Below are positions 12,201 through 25,559 of a DNA stretch of 64,000 nucleotides, piece after piece. Made by a program: the position numbers and the translations under genes. Numbering within the stretch: the stretch's first letter is position 1; each line of letters begins with the position of its first letter. The stretch lies in NCBI GenBank assembly GCA_037074765.1, contig JBAMDO010000067.1:205684-269683 (forward strand), read 5' to 3'. This DNA comes from Mansonella perstans. Lineage: Eukaryota > Nematoda > Chromadorea > Rhabditida > Onchocercidae. The notes beneath the pieces are model-generated. The model saw only the letters and a program-made list of their open reading frames with translations, was not told where the DNA came from and made no database searches.

Positions 12201-15200
12201 TTGATTTTTTAAAGATATTGCAGCATATTTATTAAGCATATTAGTGATCATTTTAGGTTCAATTTTGAATAAATTTATTTACATTTAAAATTGTTTAATA
12301 AAAAAGAAAAAAGGAGCTAATTAGAAAAGTTCTGACAGGTTGATTCCAAATGGTTCAAACAGTCCAATAATGATTTTCATTGAATTTCTGAAATTTTGTC
12401 AGCTCAAAACTGACTAGTGTCTTTTTCCATTCTCTTTCACAATTCAGTAATTCTTCATTACTTTGTTGATTTTTTAATTTAGTTTAAATAGATATATTCA
12501 AAAAACTTCAGTTTTATTTAAAATTACGCAAACTTCTTTTTTCCCTCTTTTTCACAATTATTTTTGGTAATTACTAAATAAAATTTTCCATTATCGGATT
12601 TTTCTTCACTGAATTTGCTTTTTAGTTTTGGATATGAAAAATTGCTTTTACTTTTCTTTTTCGAAAAGAAAAAAATTGGAAATGGAGATTTATCATTTGA
12701 TAAAATATCAGGATAAAGGAATGAATGCTTTTGCTCTTTCTTTTTCCCCCTCTCTTTTGCTTGTGTTCTTTACTTTCCTGTTGTTTTTTCCTCGCGAATG
12801 TTTAAATTTTTAAAAGCACTCAAATTCTGATCACACTGTCACCAATTCATTCATTTGACATATGCTTTCATATTTCTTTTTTTTAAAGTGTGAAAATTGT
12901 TGCAAAACAAGCTAAGCAGAATTTTTTTAAAAAAAGTTCCGCAATTTTTCAATAAAATTTGTTTTAATTTTCTTTAATAATCGAAAAATGATAAAGCAAC
13001 GACTGAAAAAATAGCTATGAACGAAGAAATTGATATTTGAGATGCAACGATTAAATAACAAATAAATTAATGGGATGAATAACTGAACCAATCGATAGAT
13101 TGACTGATTGACTAATTAATTAATTAGCTGATAGATGGGTTAGTTTTCTATTTGTTAAATAAAACAATTTTTGGTAAAGTAATTTTTTTCTTCTTAATGC
13201 ATACAAAATAATTCATAGAAGGTTGATGAGAAGGATGATTGGAACCAGTGAGAAATGAATTTCTTCTTTCCATCGTTTTTTTTCCCAACAAATCACAGCG
13301 GGAGATTACTGTAGGAATCGAAAAGGAAGATGATCGCCGTTGTCGACTATTTCCTTCATTTTCCTGGATAAATTCTTGTAAATGTATATAAATATATATG
13401 TCTGTACTTGACGTATCCGTTTGTCCGTCTGTATGTGTGTGTGTTATTGTGTCTGTGTATGTATGTATGTGTCATGTATCAATTCATCATTAAATTGAGG
13501 TTGGATGATGGAAAGAAAAATGTCACTGTTGGTGAATAATACGATGACACATTTATAACAAAACGTGTCATTCCATAATGCTTATTCCGGTTTTTTCCAA
13601 CTTTCTTTCCGCCAATTATTATCAAAAAACGATAAAATGAAGATAGCATGAATTTACTTATCACTTGATACGGTGAAGAAAGAATGAACAAGTATCCAAA
13701 AGATTGTTCAAGACTTTTGATTTTGATATCTGGAAAATTCAAATGAGGAAAATTTTATATTGGCTAAAAACGAACACTAACAGAAAAGAACATACTAATG
13801 GCAAAATTTGCACGTTTGCTGAAATTCTAGAATTATAAATAACTGAATTCTAATAAAGGATCAATAGTTTCAAAGAGAGAACGATTATTACTTTGAAAGA
13901 GAATCACCCTATTTGATTTTAATTCAGAAATTTTGCCAACAAGCTCAATTATTTTAATTTTATAGAAGTTCAATGTAAATTTTCAATCATCTCTTCTTGA
14001 CACATTTAGCATTCTATCTCATTAACCTTTCGATTAATAATATTCCTAGCATACAAGAAATTGTTTGGTTTTTTTCGCTTTCTTGCTTTCAACTCAGCCA
14101 ATTAAAATAAGTAAAATTAAAATTATCGTTCTTTATTATAGTCTGTATTCATTGTCCCACTACTAGGATCAATACGGTTCAGGCCAATAATGCTAAGGAC
14201 AACGCATTGTTGGACATACTATTCTTTCATCTTCTTTGGTCATTATTGGCTCCTTTATCTTCGCTTTTCTCGTAATTACTTTGTATTTATCCATTTCTTT
14301 TAAGATTTTATAACAGTCAGTTACAATCACATAATGTGCATCGTACTGCTTTATTGAAATTTTAGGTAAATTTTGTGGTTTTATTCGTTTGCATGTATAT
14401 ATATGCGTATGTGTAATGTGTATTTGTTCATAACCATCTGCATACCCTTTGACCTTAAGCGCTTCCTGATTAGCTTGATTCAATTACCGTCTCGTTCCTT
14501 TTGAAAAGGGCTCCCCAGCAGTTTGCTTATTTATGACAACAACATCAACCAGCTGCTTTGCTCAATGTTCCGTGTTTAATCGAATCATTAATATGATCAA
14601 AGAGAAAAATTATAAAATTTTTAATTTAACTCACAATTTCAACTTTTAAGATTCATGGTTTGAAAGCTGCATATCTTAAAGTCTATTTTCTCACACATTT
14701 TTTAACGAAGTGATGGAAAAAATTGACAATACTATCTATTAATAGTTCAATTAATTATTTCGTATTTGAAGTATTGCAATAATGTTTTATTAGTATTATT
14801 TATCATTATTGTTATTATTATTATAAATTGTAGCTGTTAAATATATTTTAGTAATTTGATTCTCTCTCTTTTCTTTTCATACTTTTTTCCTGTCATACTA
14901 TAAATGATTTATTCACATTAATGTCCTCATAGTGCAATGCATGAAAGAGTGAAAAAGTACATCAAAGAACGAATCGCATTTATCAAAAGGTTGAAGCAAA
15001 GAAGCATTTAAGGTCCTTTTTTCCATCAATGAATGAATGTTTTCAATTGAATTGGATTTCTATTTGAATAGAAAACAAAACGCATTGATATCAATCGATT
15101 GATTAATTGATTTGTACCGCTATGCCATCAATTTCTCTTTTATCCATTCCGTCCTGTCCTTTTTCTTTTTTTCAAGGGCAAAATTTTCAATTGCTACCAT

Positions 15201-18200
15201 TTTTATTGCTTCTTCCATTCAAAATATTTTTATTATTGGTAAAAACAAGAATGAAAAAAATTAAGAAATTTCATTAAAAATTTTGCTTAATTAAAATTTT
15301 CTTTTACTATTGATTTTGAATATTGTTTAAAAATAGTTAGAAGATGAAAGAGGCATAGAGACTATCTGAATATCTGATATTGATAAAAAATGAGTCGAAA
15401 AAGATAAAAGTCAAAGAGATCTGAATATTCAAATGCCCGAATATTGCTTAAAATAATTTTAAAAAGAAGACAAACAGTGATTGATTTACATAATTCAATA
15501 CCATTCAAAATTATGCATAAAAAGAGTAGATAGAGAGAATCTGAATATCTTAATACCTAAATAACTATAAAAATAATTCGAGAAGAGAAGAATAAGAAGA
15601 ATTTGAATATCTCAGTATCCGAATATCATTAAAAATGATTTAAGAAAGCGAGAAATGATAAAGGAACTAATTTAAATGCTTCGTAAAAGCAGCAAGTAAG
15701 GATTATCTGTACATCCAAATATTAATTGTAGTGAAAGACTTGAATACCTGTCTACATGAGTGTCTAAAAACTACTAAAAATGGTTTGGCAAACAAAAGTG
15801 TCACAAGTGTAACAATCTATAAAACAAAAACTACAACTAATCAATTTAGCAAGGTTGATAATGTCCCAATCACATTTTAATCACCCATTATATATGCCTA
15901 ATAAAGTTTTAATTTCCAAATAATCCAATCCTGCGGATAAGTGGTAGAGTTTGATACTTCTAAAACATTAGTTAAATTTCATGTTTTATTTTAATTAATT
16001 AATTGAAGACACTAAGATGAGAGTGCTGAACTGTGAAGAGTTGGTATTCTGATCAGTCTCTCTTTAATATATGATCAGTCTAAACTGAAATTCTAATAGT
16101 GCATGATATTAAATAAATTTCATTTTTAATACTATCTGGTAATACAAATAAGAGTATCATTATTTATAGATTTATTCTGTGGCGGTGGTAGTTCAGAATG
16201 TGGCTCTGAAGATATCGATGATGATTGTGATGAAGCAAGTGATGACATTGGTATATAAAAAATATTTTCTTTTTAAGTAAATATATTTTTGTTTTTTGAT
16301 TTTTTAATTGATTTAAATTTCTGTTTAGTTCAAATATATTTGTGGAGATTGATTTATCCGTAATTAACTGGCTGTTCCAATTAATTAACATCATAAAAGT
16401 GAATTTCAACTAATTAGCATAAAAATCAGATAACCACAACTAATGTCCTTTTTTCCCAGCGGAATTACTCAGTTTTAGAAGAATCAAATTCAACAGAGCC
16501 ACCAGAAATGGGTAGTAGTGAATCGTTGCTAGCTAATAAGATGGATGATATGTCAGCATCAGCAAAAAGGAGAGGACCGAGAACTACTATCAAAGCTAAG
16601 CAGGTATCATTAATCGTTAAAACCATTTCGAGGAAAAATACTCCACATTATTTGCTAAGGTTTTGAAGGGCGTTTATTAATTAATTTTGCTAACAATTCG
16701 TAAGAAATTTTTGGATTGGGAATTTTTAAATGAGGTTTCGAAAAAACTCGAACAATTTGGAAAATTAGGCAAATTCCACAATATTTTGAAAATTTGTTGT
16801 CTTAATTTGACTATTTGAAATCAAAGTACTTAGCGTCTATATATTCATTTACTTATTTTCATTTTTCATTTTAATTTAAGTTGGATACTTTAAAAGCTGC
16901 CTTTGCTTCGACACCAAAACCAACAAGGCATATAAGGGAGCAATTAGCACAAGAGACCGGTCTTAACATGCGAGTAATACAGGTATTTATTTTGCTCTTC
17001 ATCTTTTAGAGTTTGCAAACACTAAATTGATTACTGTATTTAAAACTGAATGCTGTAAAATTACCGTATTTGAAATATTCACTTCTATTGTAACTTTTTT
17101 AAAAATTGCAAAGCATTTAGTTGACTACCGTACCAAGGATTAAATAATGCATTTATCACATGTCACATTATTTCACTTGCAATATTATTTTTCAGCTTCT
17201 GCTTTTTATTTTTAAAATTTGTAAAACATTATATTCGGCATTGTGTTTGTTGCTGAATACTGTATCGAACCTCAAATTGTTGTGTTTGAAATATTTCAAA
17301 ATATTCATGTTTTGGTTCAGAACAAACATTTGTGTTGTCTTAAAATACAGATTATTTTTTTTCTTATGATATTACTTCATCGGATCTTATTGTTTTTATC
17401 CAAGAATCGGTCAGTTTATTGAAAATAAATTGATTCAGAATCTACTCGAAGCAACTTCTCGTTCGAAATTCATTGGTTATTATTCATGCAAAATTTCCGA
17501 ATTCACGTAATTCAAACTGTAACTTTCTTTACTAAATGATGTCACCGTAACTTTTTCCTCTTTAGTTGAATCAAATTTAATTCTCCAATACCAAAGAAAA
17601 AATTTATAAATCGTTTAAAATAAAAAGAAACTGACCAGCAAAAAAGTTAGAGAGAAAACAAGATACCAAATAACTTGAATGTTTAATAGAAGTTATCAAT
17701 GGATGAAGCGACTCTAAAATTTCATGAAATACTTGAAATGAAATTCTACCAGTTAGTTTATTGGTAAAATTTATTTTGTTGTGTAAAATCGTTTTTATCT
17801 TGCCATTTGAAATTTTTCCTTTCTCTCATTTCCTTTTTTTCCTTTCTTAATTTTTATGAGAAATAAATCGAAGTTATGATAAAATGGTTTTGCTCTGTTT
17901 GTCTTTTTTTGATACAATGAAATGACAATAGTAATTGTCATTTCATTATCAATCCATTATCAATGTTATTATCATTATCAATTCAGATTGCTTAATAAAA
18001 TAGGATAAGTTAAAGAGGAAAAGAATAGAGAAACGAAGAGAGAGAGGAAAAAGTAAATAAAATATAGGAAAAAAGGTTCCACAATGTGATGATAGCTTTT
18101 TTTCAATTTGGCTATTACACATTAATGGACAGAGTTTAGTTTATAAAATTACACGGTTCGTTTCTAAAATTGATGAGTTTATGTCCTATATCTAACCCTA

Positions 18201-18658
18201 GCTAACTCCGCCAAGTAATATCTGTCCAACACACATACACACTCACATACATGAAAAGAGCTAAGCCTTAAGGACATAACGAGTATCCCATGCCATCCTC
18301 AATTCTTCGATATGATCAAATTTAATTTTCCTTCATTCTATTTACCTCTTCCTTTTATCATCTCCTCTCTTTCTTTCTTTGACATTTCTACCTTACTATC
18401 CTCAGCACTCTCGTCCTGTTTCTTCTCTCTACTTCCCTATACATAAATGAGTTCCTAGGCCTATATTATTATACTTCAATCCCAATTCTCATTATTTAGC
18501 TAAAGGAGTGAAAGATGGAGTATCATTGAATCCAGTTCCTTTTCCTTTTCTCCTGGCTTTCTTGCATTGACACCTGCCTCTCCTGGGACATACCACCCGT
18601 CAACGGCACTACCGTAATCATGATAAACTCACGCACATACACACACAACATACACACA

Positions 18659-18690
<32 letters not shown>

Positions 18691-20792
18691 TATGCACAGA
18701 ACATACACATACATCGCCTTTTATACAAAATATGAATTCAGGACAATCAATTTGAGGGAAGGATGAAATAATGCAAGATGATAATTTGTTAGTGAAATGA
18801 AAAGAATTGTATTACTGATTTAGATGACGGATGAGTAATTCATGAGAGTTCAAGATATCGGGACTTATTAGAGATAAGTTTGATGTAGTGTGAGAATGAG
18901 CATCAATTACTGTAGTACTTTGCAGAGCTATGAGCCTAACATATTGGTACAACTGTAGAATAATGTATTCGAAGATGTGAAACTATGTTGATTGAAATAT
19001 AATGAATTCACTAGAGATAATCGACAGGTCGATTTTCAAAAATAGCTCAGTTCGAACTATTCTATTTAATATATCTTATATGTCAATTCAAGGATTATGA
19101 ATTATGAATTCAAGTTACTGTTAGCTTCCTCTTAACAATTTAAAAAATAGTAACTTATTAGTTATTCTGCTCAAGAAAAGAAATTAGATTAATAAAAAAT
19201 GTTGTAATGATTTGTGGCAAAAAGTAAATCAGAAGACATATTGGATAATTTTTTCATAAATATCAGTTGTAAATTTGAATTTTCCTCTCAGGTGTGGTTT
19301 CAAAATCGGCGCAGTAAAGAGAGGAGGATGAAACAGTTACGATTTGGTGGATATAGGCCAATACGACGTAGTAAAGGATCGTCAAGGGATGAATTATGTG
19401 TTCCGCAGGGTGATGTATATTCTCATGGTATATTGTCAAGTTGTATAAAACAATAATATAGATTTGAAGTTTGCTAAAATTTAGCAGTTTACTAAAGATT
19501 CATTTCAATTCAGCTACGACAATTTGAAATGAGTTCAACTCAATTTAAGTTTAAATTTCAGTCTCGATCACGCTTTATTTTATAAAAAAAAAAAATGCTT
19601 TCTATGATGACATTGATTGCAACGGATTAAGCTTCTCGACTGTTCACATTGTTCACATGGCTTATCCGCTTCTGCAATGATAACTTGATTTTTACAGACG
19701 GACGGACAAATAGATGAACAGAGAAACACAAAGATCTGCGACCATATGATATGTCGAGAGTAAAATTATATATAAGCAGGTGAAACATAGGTGAGAAATA
19801 GGATTAATGTTGAGTGAAGAATATTGTCCCTTAAGCTTAGATTGAGGATAAAAGTCAATTCTCGTAAATATGAGGCCCTTGTATAGATTTTATAGCGTAA
19901 TAAAATACCGTTTAAGTGAGGTATGAAAGAGTAAAAGAGAAGGGAGAGGTTCAGAAGAATAGAAAGCACAACTAATTGCACATTGCGCCATGAATGGGAA
20001 AATAGGCAGGTGAAGTTAGGATTAGCAATCGTTGGATAATGACCAATGATCTATGATTAAGGGCGATTGCAGGCAAAAAGAACTGAAAGACCGTATAACT
20101 AAACAGAATGATTTGAATTTTGTAAATTATGTGGAAATTAAATTAAAAATTTCTTGCAGTTTAATTTCAATCCTAATCTTAACGAAATGTTAATATTTCT
20201 GCCATAATAATTTTAAGCAACTTGGCTCTCGAACTTGCTAGAGAGTGAAAACATTAATCATAAGCTTAAAAATCTTCTATTTTTTTCTTTTTCAGATAGT
20301 AACAACGATGTATTTTATGGTCAATTGCCACTAACATTTTTCTGTGATGGTTACGGAACAGCTGGTCCGAACGGAACACCGGCAACAGCGTTACCGCATC
20401 CATCCTTTATTATGCCATCAGAAGCACAACCAATACATGTTGGTCAATCTAATTCCGGTGAGTAATTTTGATTTGTTACTTAGTCATTTTATTTTACGTG
20501 GTTTCAAATAGTAGCCATTTAATTCATTACTGAAACTAACATTAAAATTGCTATAAAGTTTATACTTATGTAATTTTGAATGAACTTCTAATTAAAAGCA
20601 GTTGTGGTGAAATTATTGCGTTTCATTTTTTAATGTTTCATTTTAGATAATAATGCATTCCTTGACGAAAGTTTACGACCTTCACACAGTTCACCAAATA
20701 TGCCACTTGCTGCGCAGGTTTCTCATTTGTTTTGTTTACTGTTGGATATTTATGATAATTTCTCTAAAAACATTTTGGAACAATTTCGTTGA
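6214..20792 (+). CDS. lin-11: LIN-11 / Lhx1-5-type LIM-homeodomain transcription factor
   Basis: Nine exons join in frame: 6214-6383, 8201-8339, 9213-9270, 16170-16250, 16473-16603, 16881-16982, 19292-19427 (or -19409), 20296-20457 and 20647-20792, about 374 residues (C. elegans LIN-11 is about 400). LIM1 starts [15 protein letters not shown] and keeps its ligands (CAGC, H-x2-C-x2-C-x2-C, C-x2-D). LIM2 starts RYGTRCAGC and ends [10 protein letters not shown]. An acidic linker ([14 protein letters not shown]) precedes the homeodomain, which runs from [13 protein letters not shown] over two introns to [18 protein letters not shown]. The ATG at 6214 aligns with the Lhx1 start (M-x2-CAGC). In C. 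elegans LIN-11 specifies vulval and neuronal fates; the role here is by homology. The last exon may instead splice at the CAG|GT at 20717 to an exon I could not find. Confidence 0.9.
6384..8200 (+). other. lin-11 intron 1
   Basis: A 1.8 kb intron splitting the two LIM domains. It is AT-rich, with a purine-rich stretch at about 7130-7330. No coding segment, RNA gene or obvious repeat was seen. Confidence 0.6.
9066..9083. repeat. (TA)n microsatellite in lin-11 intron 2
   Basis: Short run of alternating TA on the way to LIM2's last exon. Confidence 0.85.
9996..10043. repeat. (CATT)n microsatellite
   Basis: About twelve CATT units. The Ser-Phe-Ile-His open frame over it is a repeat translation. 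Confidence 0.95.
13433..13473. repeat. (GT)n / (GTAT)n degenerate microsatellite
   Basis: TGTGTGTG followed by GTATGTATGTATGTG units. Confidence 0.8.
16983..19291 (+). other. lin-11 intron within the homeodomain (2.3 kb)
   Basis: It lies between VIQ and VWFQNRR, the intron position inside helix 3. It contains an 11-bp inverted repeat (GAAATGACAAT at 17919 and its complement ending 17944) and an AC microsatellite at 18637-18690. No gene seen. Confidence 0.65.
18637..18690. repeat. (AC)n microsatellite
   Basis: Imperfect CACACA run with TACACA interruptions. The minus-strand Cys-Val frame over it is an artefact. Confidence 0.9.
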
Positions 20793-21456
20793 TATATTTA
20801 GGGCGATTTTGACTGAAATATTATAATGAATGTTATTCTTATGGAAATATTTCAGAGTTAAAGATTTTCCGAATCATTTTTTATCGAAAAACTTTTTTCT
20901 TTCCCTACAATTAATCTTTTAGTATTTTTGAGCGCTCCAAACTCATACTTAGTAATAAATTACGTTTCACGAAACTAGTTGTAATTTCAACCACTTTTCA
21001 TCCGGATAACTAATAACAATCATAATAAGAGGCGAAGTTGTGAAGTAAATTCGATATATAGATAAATTAGCTGAGTATAGTTAGTGCAATTAAGACTTGC
21101 AACGATAAATAACAATTAACCGAGAAAATAACAATCAGTTAATCCACAAAGCGCGAAAAATAAGAAGAATGAAAGCAGAAAAAATCTGGCAGAGATTTCC
21201 AAATTTTGTTTGTTTTCCAAATATCAAAAAACATAAAAATAAAAAGTGATTGAACAAAAAATCTTTCGATGAGAAACCGGAAATAGATTAAATGTGGTTC
21301 GGTTTATGTCCTTAAGTCACTGATTTCAAATTTTTAAGAATTAAACTTTTCCTAAGATAACGGGGAAAAAGTAATAAATGATAAATAACTGTTGTTAGCA
21401 TGAGGAAGGAAAGAAAAGAAAAAAGCAAGATCAATTGGTTAAAAAATTGAGGATCG

Positions 21457-21682
21457 ATGAATGAATGGATGGAAAAATGAATGAATGAATGAATGAATGA
21501 ATGAATGAATGGAATGAATGAATGAATGAATGAATGAATGGAATGAATGAATGAATGAATGGAATGAATGAATGGAATGAATGAATGAATGAATGGAATG
21601 AATGAATGAATGAATGAATGAATGAATGAATGAATGACTGAGTGAATGAAGGAATGAATGAATAAATGAATGAATGAATGGT
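21457..21682. repeat. (GAAT)n tetranucleotide array, about 225 bp
   Basis: ATGA/GAAT units with periodic GGAATGAATG interruptions, giving a higher-order pattern. The two overlapping minus-strand frames of Ser-Phe-Ile-His repeats come from it and are not genes. Confidence 0.95.
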
Positions 21683-24600
21683 AGGGATAAAAAGATGGAC
21701 GGAACAGTTGTTGCTTAACTCTCCATGATATTCTACTGGGAATACCAAAAACGGCTAACCTTGTCACTCAGCGTTTTCCCAACAAACAAAATCTTTGGAA
21801 TCGGAAAGAAACATTGTCCTGTAAACTCTTTCACTTTCCCAACGTCCGTCTTCCTTTTTACTCGTCAGTCTTCCCAACCTTTCTTCAGTTTTGCTGAAGA
21901 AAAACGAAAAAACAAATTTCAATAAAAAATATAAAATTTTAACATTTTGCTCATTTGTTTATCTTTGTGCATTCATAATTTTCCAAAATTTTTTTAATAT
22001 GTTAGGAATTGCTAAATAATAGCATGTAAAATAAATGAAATAAAACAGAGTATTTATAAATTCGAGCAAATATTTCAGATTCCTTAATCTTTTTATATTT
22101 GAAGGATGAAACATATCGTCCAATACGTGGATTGTACTCATCATCGGAAATTAAATCCGTGGTACCAGGATGGTGACAAAATCAGGTTCCACCATACAAT
22201 GAATGGAGGAATTTCTTTCGTTCTCAGAAAATCTTAACTTATCCAAAACATTAGCATTTTTAGTTTTTGCAAGATATCGCCGTTGACTTTTTCCAGTCAA
22301 TTTGAAATTTATAAACAAAATATTGCTAAATTAAAGAAAACATATTACCATTGAAACGATTCCTATGATGATTTTTTTACTACTGAAAATTTGAAACATT
22401 GGTTAAAATCTTTTCATAGATTGAAATGAACAAAAACAATTTTTGCAGAATGAGTAAATTTTCATTAATAAGTGAAAAAGAGCAGCAATTTGGATAAAAA
22501 AAAGAAATTTATGGGAAAAAAAACAAGAAAATTTAAATTTCAAACTGATAAATTGCCAACGATATCTGTTAATTAATTAAAATTAAAAAATGAGAAACAT
22601 TCCTTAAAGAGCTTGTTTTTTCAGTGCAATTCTTTCCTTCATCACTTTCACTGATGGTGTATCACATATGACAAAATATTTCTTCGTCCTTTCTTTTTCT
22701 CTCTTTCTTTCTCTCTCTTCGTTTTTTAAAATTATTATCAAGAATTTTTGGTGCTTTATTAAAGTATCCTTAATTAATTTTATTAGTAGATGAAATACAA
22801 AACAACTCATATAAGTAACTGGTTCTACTTATTTAGAAAATTAATTATGCGCAAAATGCTTTTGCCTTATCCATTTAATCCCCATTCCAAAAAATTTTAC
22901 GCATTTAATTTATTTAAATTTTAATATCAATTTAAGCATAATTTATTTATTAATTTAATTTTATTTGTTTGTTTATTAACTTATTCAACACAGCCAAACA
23001 AATTCTCCCACTGAAAATTTGAATTAATAGCCCCACTTGTTAAATTTTTTAAAATCTGAATGAGAAAAGAAAAAAGTCCAAGAAACTGCAGAATAATGGA
23101 TGAAAAAGAATTTTTGAAATGAAATAACTGGAAAATGTTTTTTCAGCTCATTTCTGTCAAACACATGAACTGGTGGAACTTTTGGGAGGTTTCTATCAAA
23201 GCTCAATTAGAAAATGCGATTAGTTTTCTCTTTTTTTCGAACAGAAACTTTTTTAAGTTTAATTTATTTCTGAATTTCAATCCAGGAACTATAAATTGAA
23301 ACCTGATTTGATGCAATGATAAAATATTTCAATATGCAAGTAACACCGAAATTTTATACAAAAAATTATATACAAAAAAGTTTCCTTGATTTTACTTGAT
23401 TTAATCAAAAGCTGTTGTTTATTTTCGCTTTTTCTTTGTTTCAAACAAACTTTGTTAATTTTCGCTGATAAACAAAATTGTGATTCAAATTCTTTGTGAT
23501 CATTCAATTTTTTCTTTTTCTTTTCCTTGTATTTCTTTGTACATTGAAAAGAAGTTTCAAAAAGTCATTGCAATCGATTTCCTTTTTGAATTTCCAATTT
23601 TTTGAAAGAAAATTTCAACATGAAAAGACTTGAGCATTTAATGTAATTATTCATTGCGACAATTTTTGCTAATCAATTTGAAGAAAAAACTGTGGGCTTT
23701 ATTTTGCTTTATAGGTTTGGATTTTTTCGTGACGATGTTCTTGGTAACTGTAACATTAATTGAACTAATAGCTGAATGTTTTTTTATCTCCGATTTTCTA
23801 TTTCTTCAATGAATTAATGCTTAATTAAGTAAGCATTTGCGAAAATCATTTTGAAAATTACAAGAAAAAGCAGTGAAAAAAATAATTTCAGAAAATTCCT
23901 TAACTTTAATATTAATTCATGACTTGACTTTTTTGGAATTTCGTCTTCCGGTACTTTGCCTTTTTTTAATTCGTATAATGTAAAAATGCTATTAATTTTA
24001 TCAATTTTAAAAATGAGATCAAAATTTTTCTGTTTTTCTCTTTCCCTCTCTTCATTGCTCTACTGCTATTGATTATCATTGCTGTCTAATTTAACTTTAA
24101 CATTTTATCAGTCATTTGAGCATATCATTTCCTTTTTCTTTTTTCTGTTTTCTTTCTTTCTTTTCCTAATATGTACAGTTTTAATAACTATTTCCCATTT
24201 CTCTCCTCTTTTTGTCATTTTCGAAATGAATTTTTATATTGCTATTAGAGTGTCCGATTCCATAATAAAAGAAAAAAACATAAATTGGAAATTTTAGTTG
24301 GAGCGTGAATTTTTGAATATTACTACACAGAATGAGAATTATTCGCCATCTTTTTCTTTCCGCTCAAATAATTTGCACTCTCAGATAGTTGCAATAATAA
24401 ATCGGACAGGTTGATTATTTAGATTAAACAACCGAACATCATTATATAAAATTATTTTAAAATTCTAAAGCAATTTGACCATCATTTTGCCACAAATGAT
24501 TCTTTTGTAAGAAAATGTAAAATATTGTCAAATCTATAAACTTGATCAAGTAATTCCAGAATAAATCATTTTTTTCTATTTTTCATGACACAAAAATTTC

Positions 24601-25081
24601 CCATACCGCAACATTTTTCCCTTTTTTCTAAAGAATTTCAAACAAATAGTTACTTTTATCAATCAGCACAGAATTCAAAAAAAAAGAAAACGAACAATTA
24701 ACATTTTTTGAAAAATCGCTTAAGTCATCAGTGCTGCAGAAACGCTAAAAATAATTCGAGCGTTGGAAATTAAAACCTGTTTGTTTTAAAAAATTTTTTT
24801 ATCGCAAAATTACTACGAATAAAGATCTACACAGAAATATTGCTTTTGCTTGAAGAAAATCTAATATTAGTTTGTATTTAAGTATAAAATAAAATAAAGA
24901 AGCCTTAAGAAGAGAAATTTTCATTAATAATTAAACTTATTTCTGAAAATTGGAAACTGTTTAAATTTGTCTTATAATTCACTCAAAACATCAAAAGATT
25001 TTAAATTTCGATTGGCTTTTTTGGCTTTTTTAAATTTTAATTCCATTGGCTTTTTAATTCCGATTCAAGTGCTAAACAAGT

Positions 25082-25200
25082 GAAAATAACCTTAGGACAT
25101 CATCATGCTTTTGGATTTTTTATTTCTTTTTATTATTGAGAAAAAAATAACCTTAGGACATCATCATGCTTTTCGATTTTTTATTTCTTTTTATTATTTT
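25082..25200. repeat. Two-copy tandem repeat, unit about 61 bp
   Basis: The unit starting AAAATAACCTTAGGACATCA occurs twice in succession with one substitution (TTTTGG versus TTTTCG) inside the unit. Confidence 0.85.
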
Positions 25201-25304
25201 TTTTTGTTTTTTTAGAGCAATTTTAAGAAAACAAAGTGAGCAAACACATATGCAAAAATCACAACAAAAAAGTAAATCAGTTTAAAATGCCAAACGGTTT
25301 TTTG

Positions 25305-25352
25305 TGAGGTAGTGTGTGATCTAAGAACATGTTTTCCCAAATTTATCACACG
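25305..25352 (+). ncRNA. Weak candidate let-7-family hairpin
   Basis: TGAGGTAGTGTGTGAT starts with the full let-7 seed and resembles C. elegans miR-84 (TGAGGTAGTATGTAATATTG) at most of the first 18 positions. GTGTGAT at 25314-25320 pairs perfectly with ATCACAC at 25345-25351, plus one wobble. The outer part of the stem, opposite the seed, pairs poorly, which is unlike real let-7 precursors. It may be chance. Confidence 0.2.
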
Positions 25353-25559
25353 ATTCGGAATCTAAAAAAATTTCGTCTTTGAAAAGCAAAAGTTGAATCA
25401 AAAGTTCAAAAGTTCCATTATAATTTTTTTCAAAAAGAAAATGATTTAGAAAATTAGCAATTGAAAACATACAATTAGCAACCTCATGTTCGAAATAAAA
25501 CAACAAATACAAAAAAAGAAATAAAATTGTAAAAAAAATTGATAATTAACTTGCGTGAA

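Larger units (their letters stand above)
9271..16169 (+). other. Large lin-11 intron 3 (about 6.9 kb)
   Basis: This intron separates the LIM domains from the acidic linker. It holds a CATT tetranucleotide array (9996-10043), homopolymer runs, a short tandem repeat of AATATACTATAAAATTAAAA (about 11537-11582) and a GT-rich run (13433-13473). No other gene is supported. Its length next to otherwise small introns makes it a reasonable place for enhancers, but I cannot point to a specific site. Confidence 0.6.
20793..25445. other. Gene-poor region downstream of lin-11
   Basis: AT-rich DNA with one large tetranucleotide array (21457-21682), a 61-bp tandem duplication (25082-25200) and a possible let-7-seed hairpin (25305-25352). 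Scanning both strands I found no spliced coding pattern. Confidence 0.55.

Noticed and set aside
21312..21767. Minus-strand frames of 151 and 105 codons
   Set aside because: They are Ser-Phe-Ile-His repeats from the GAAT array.
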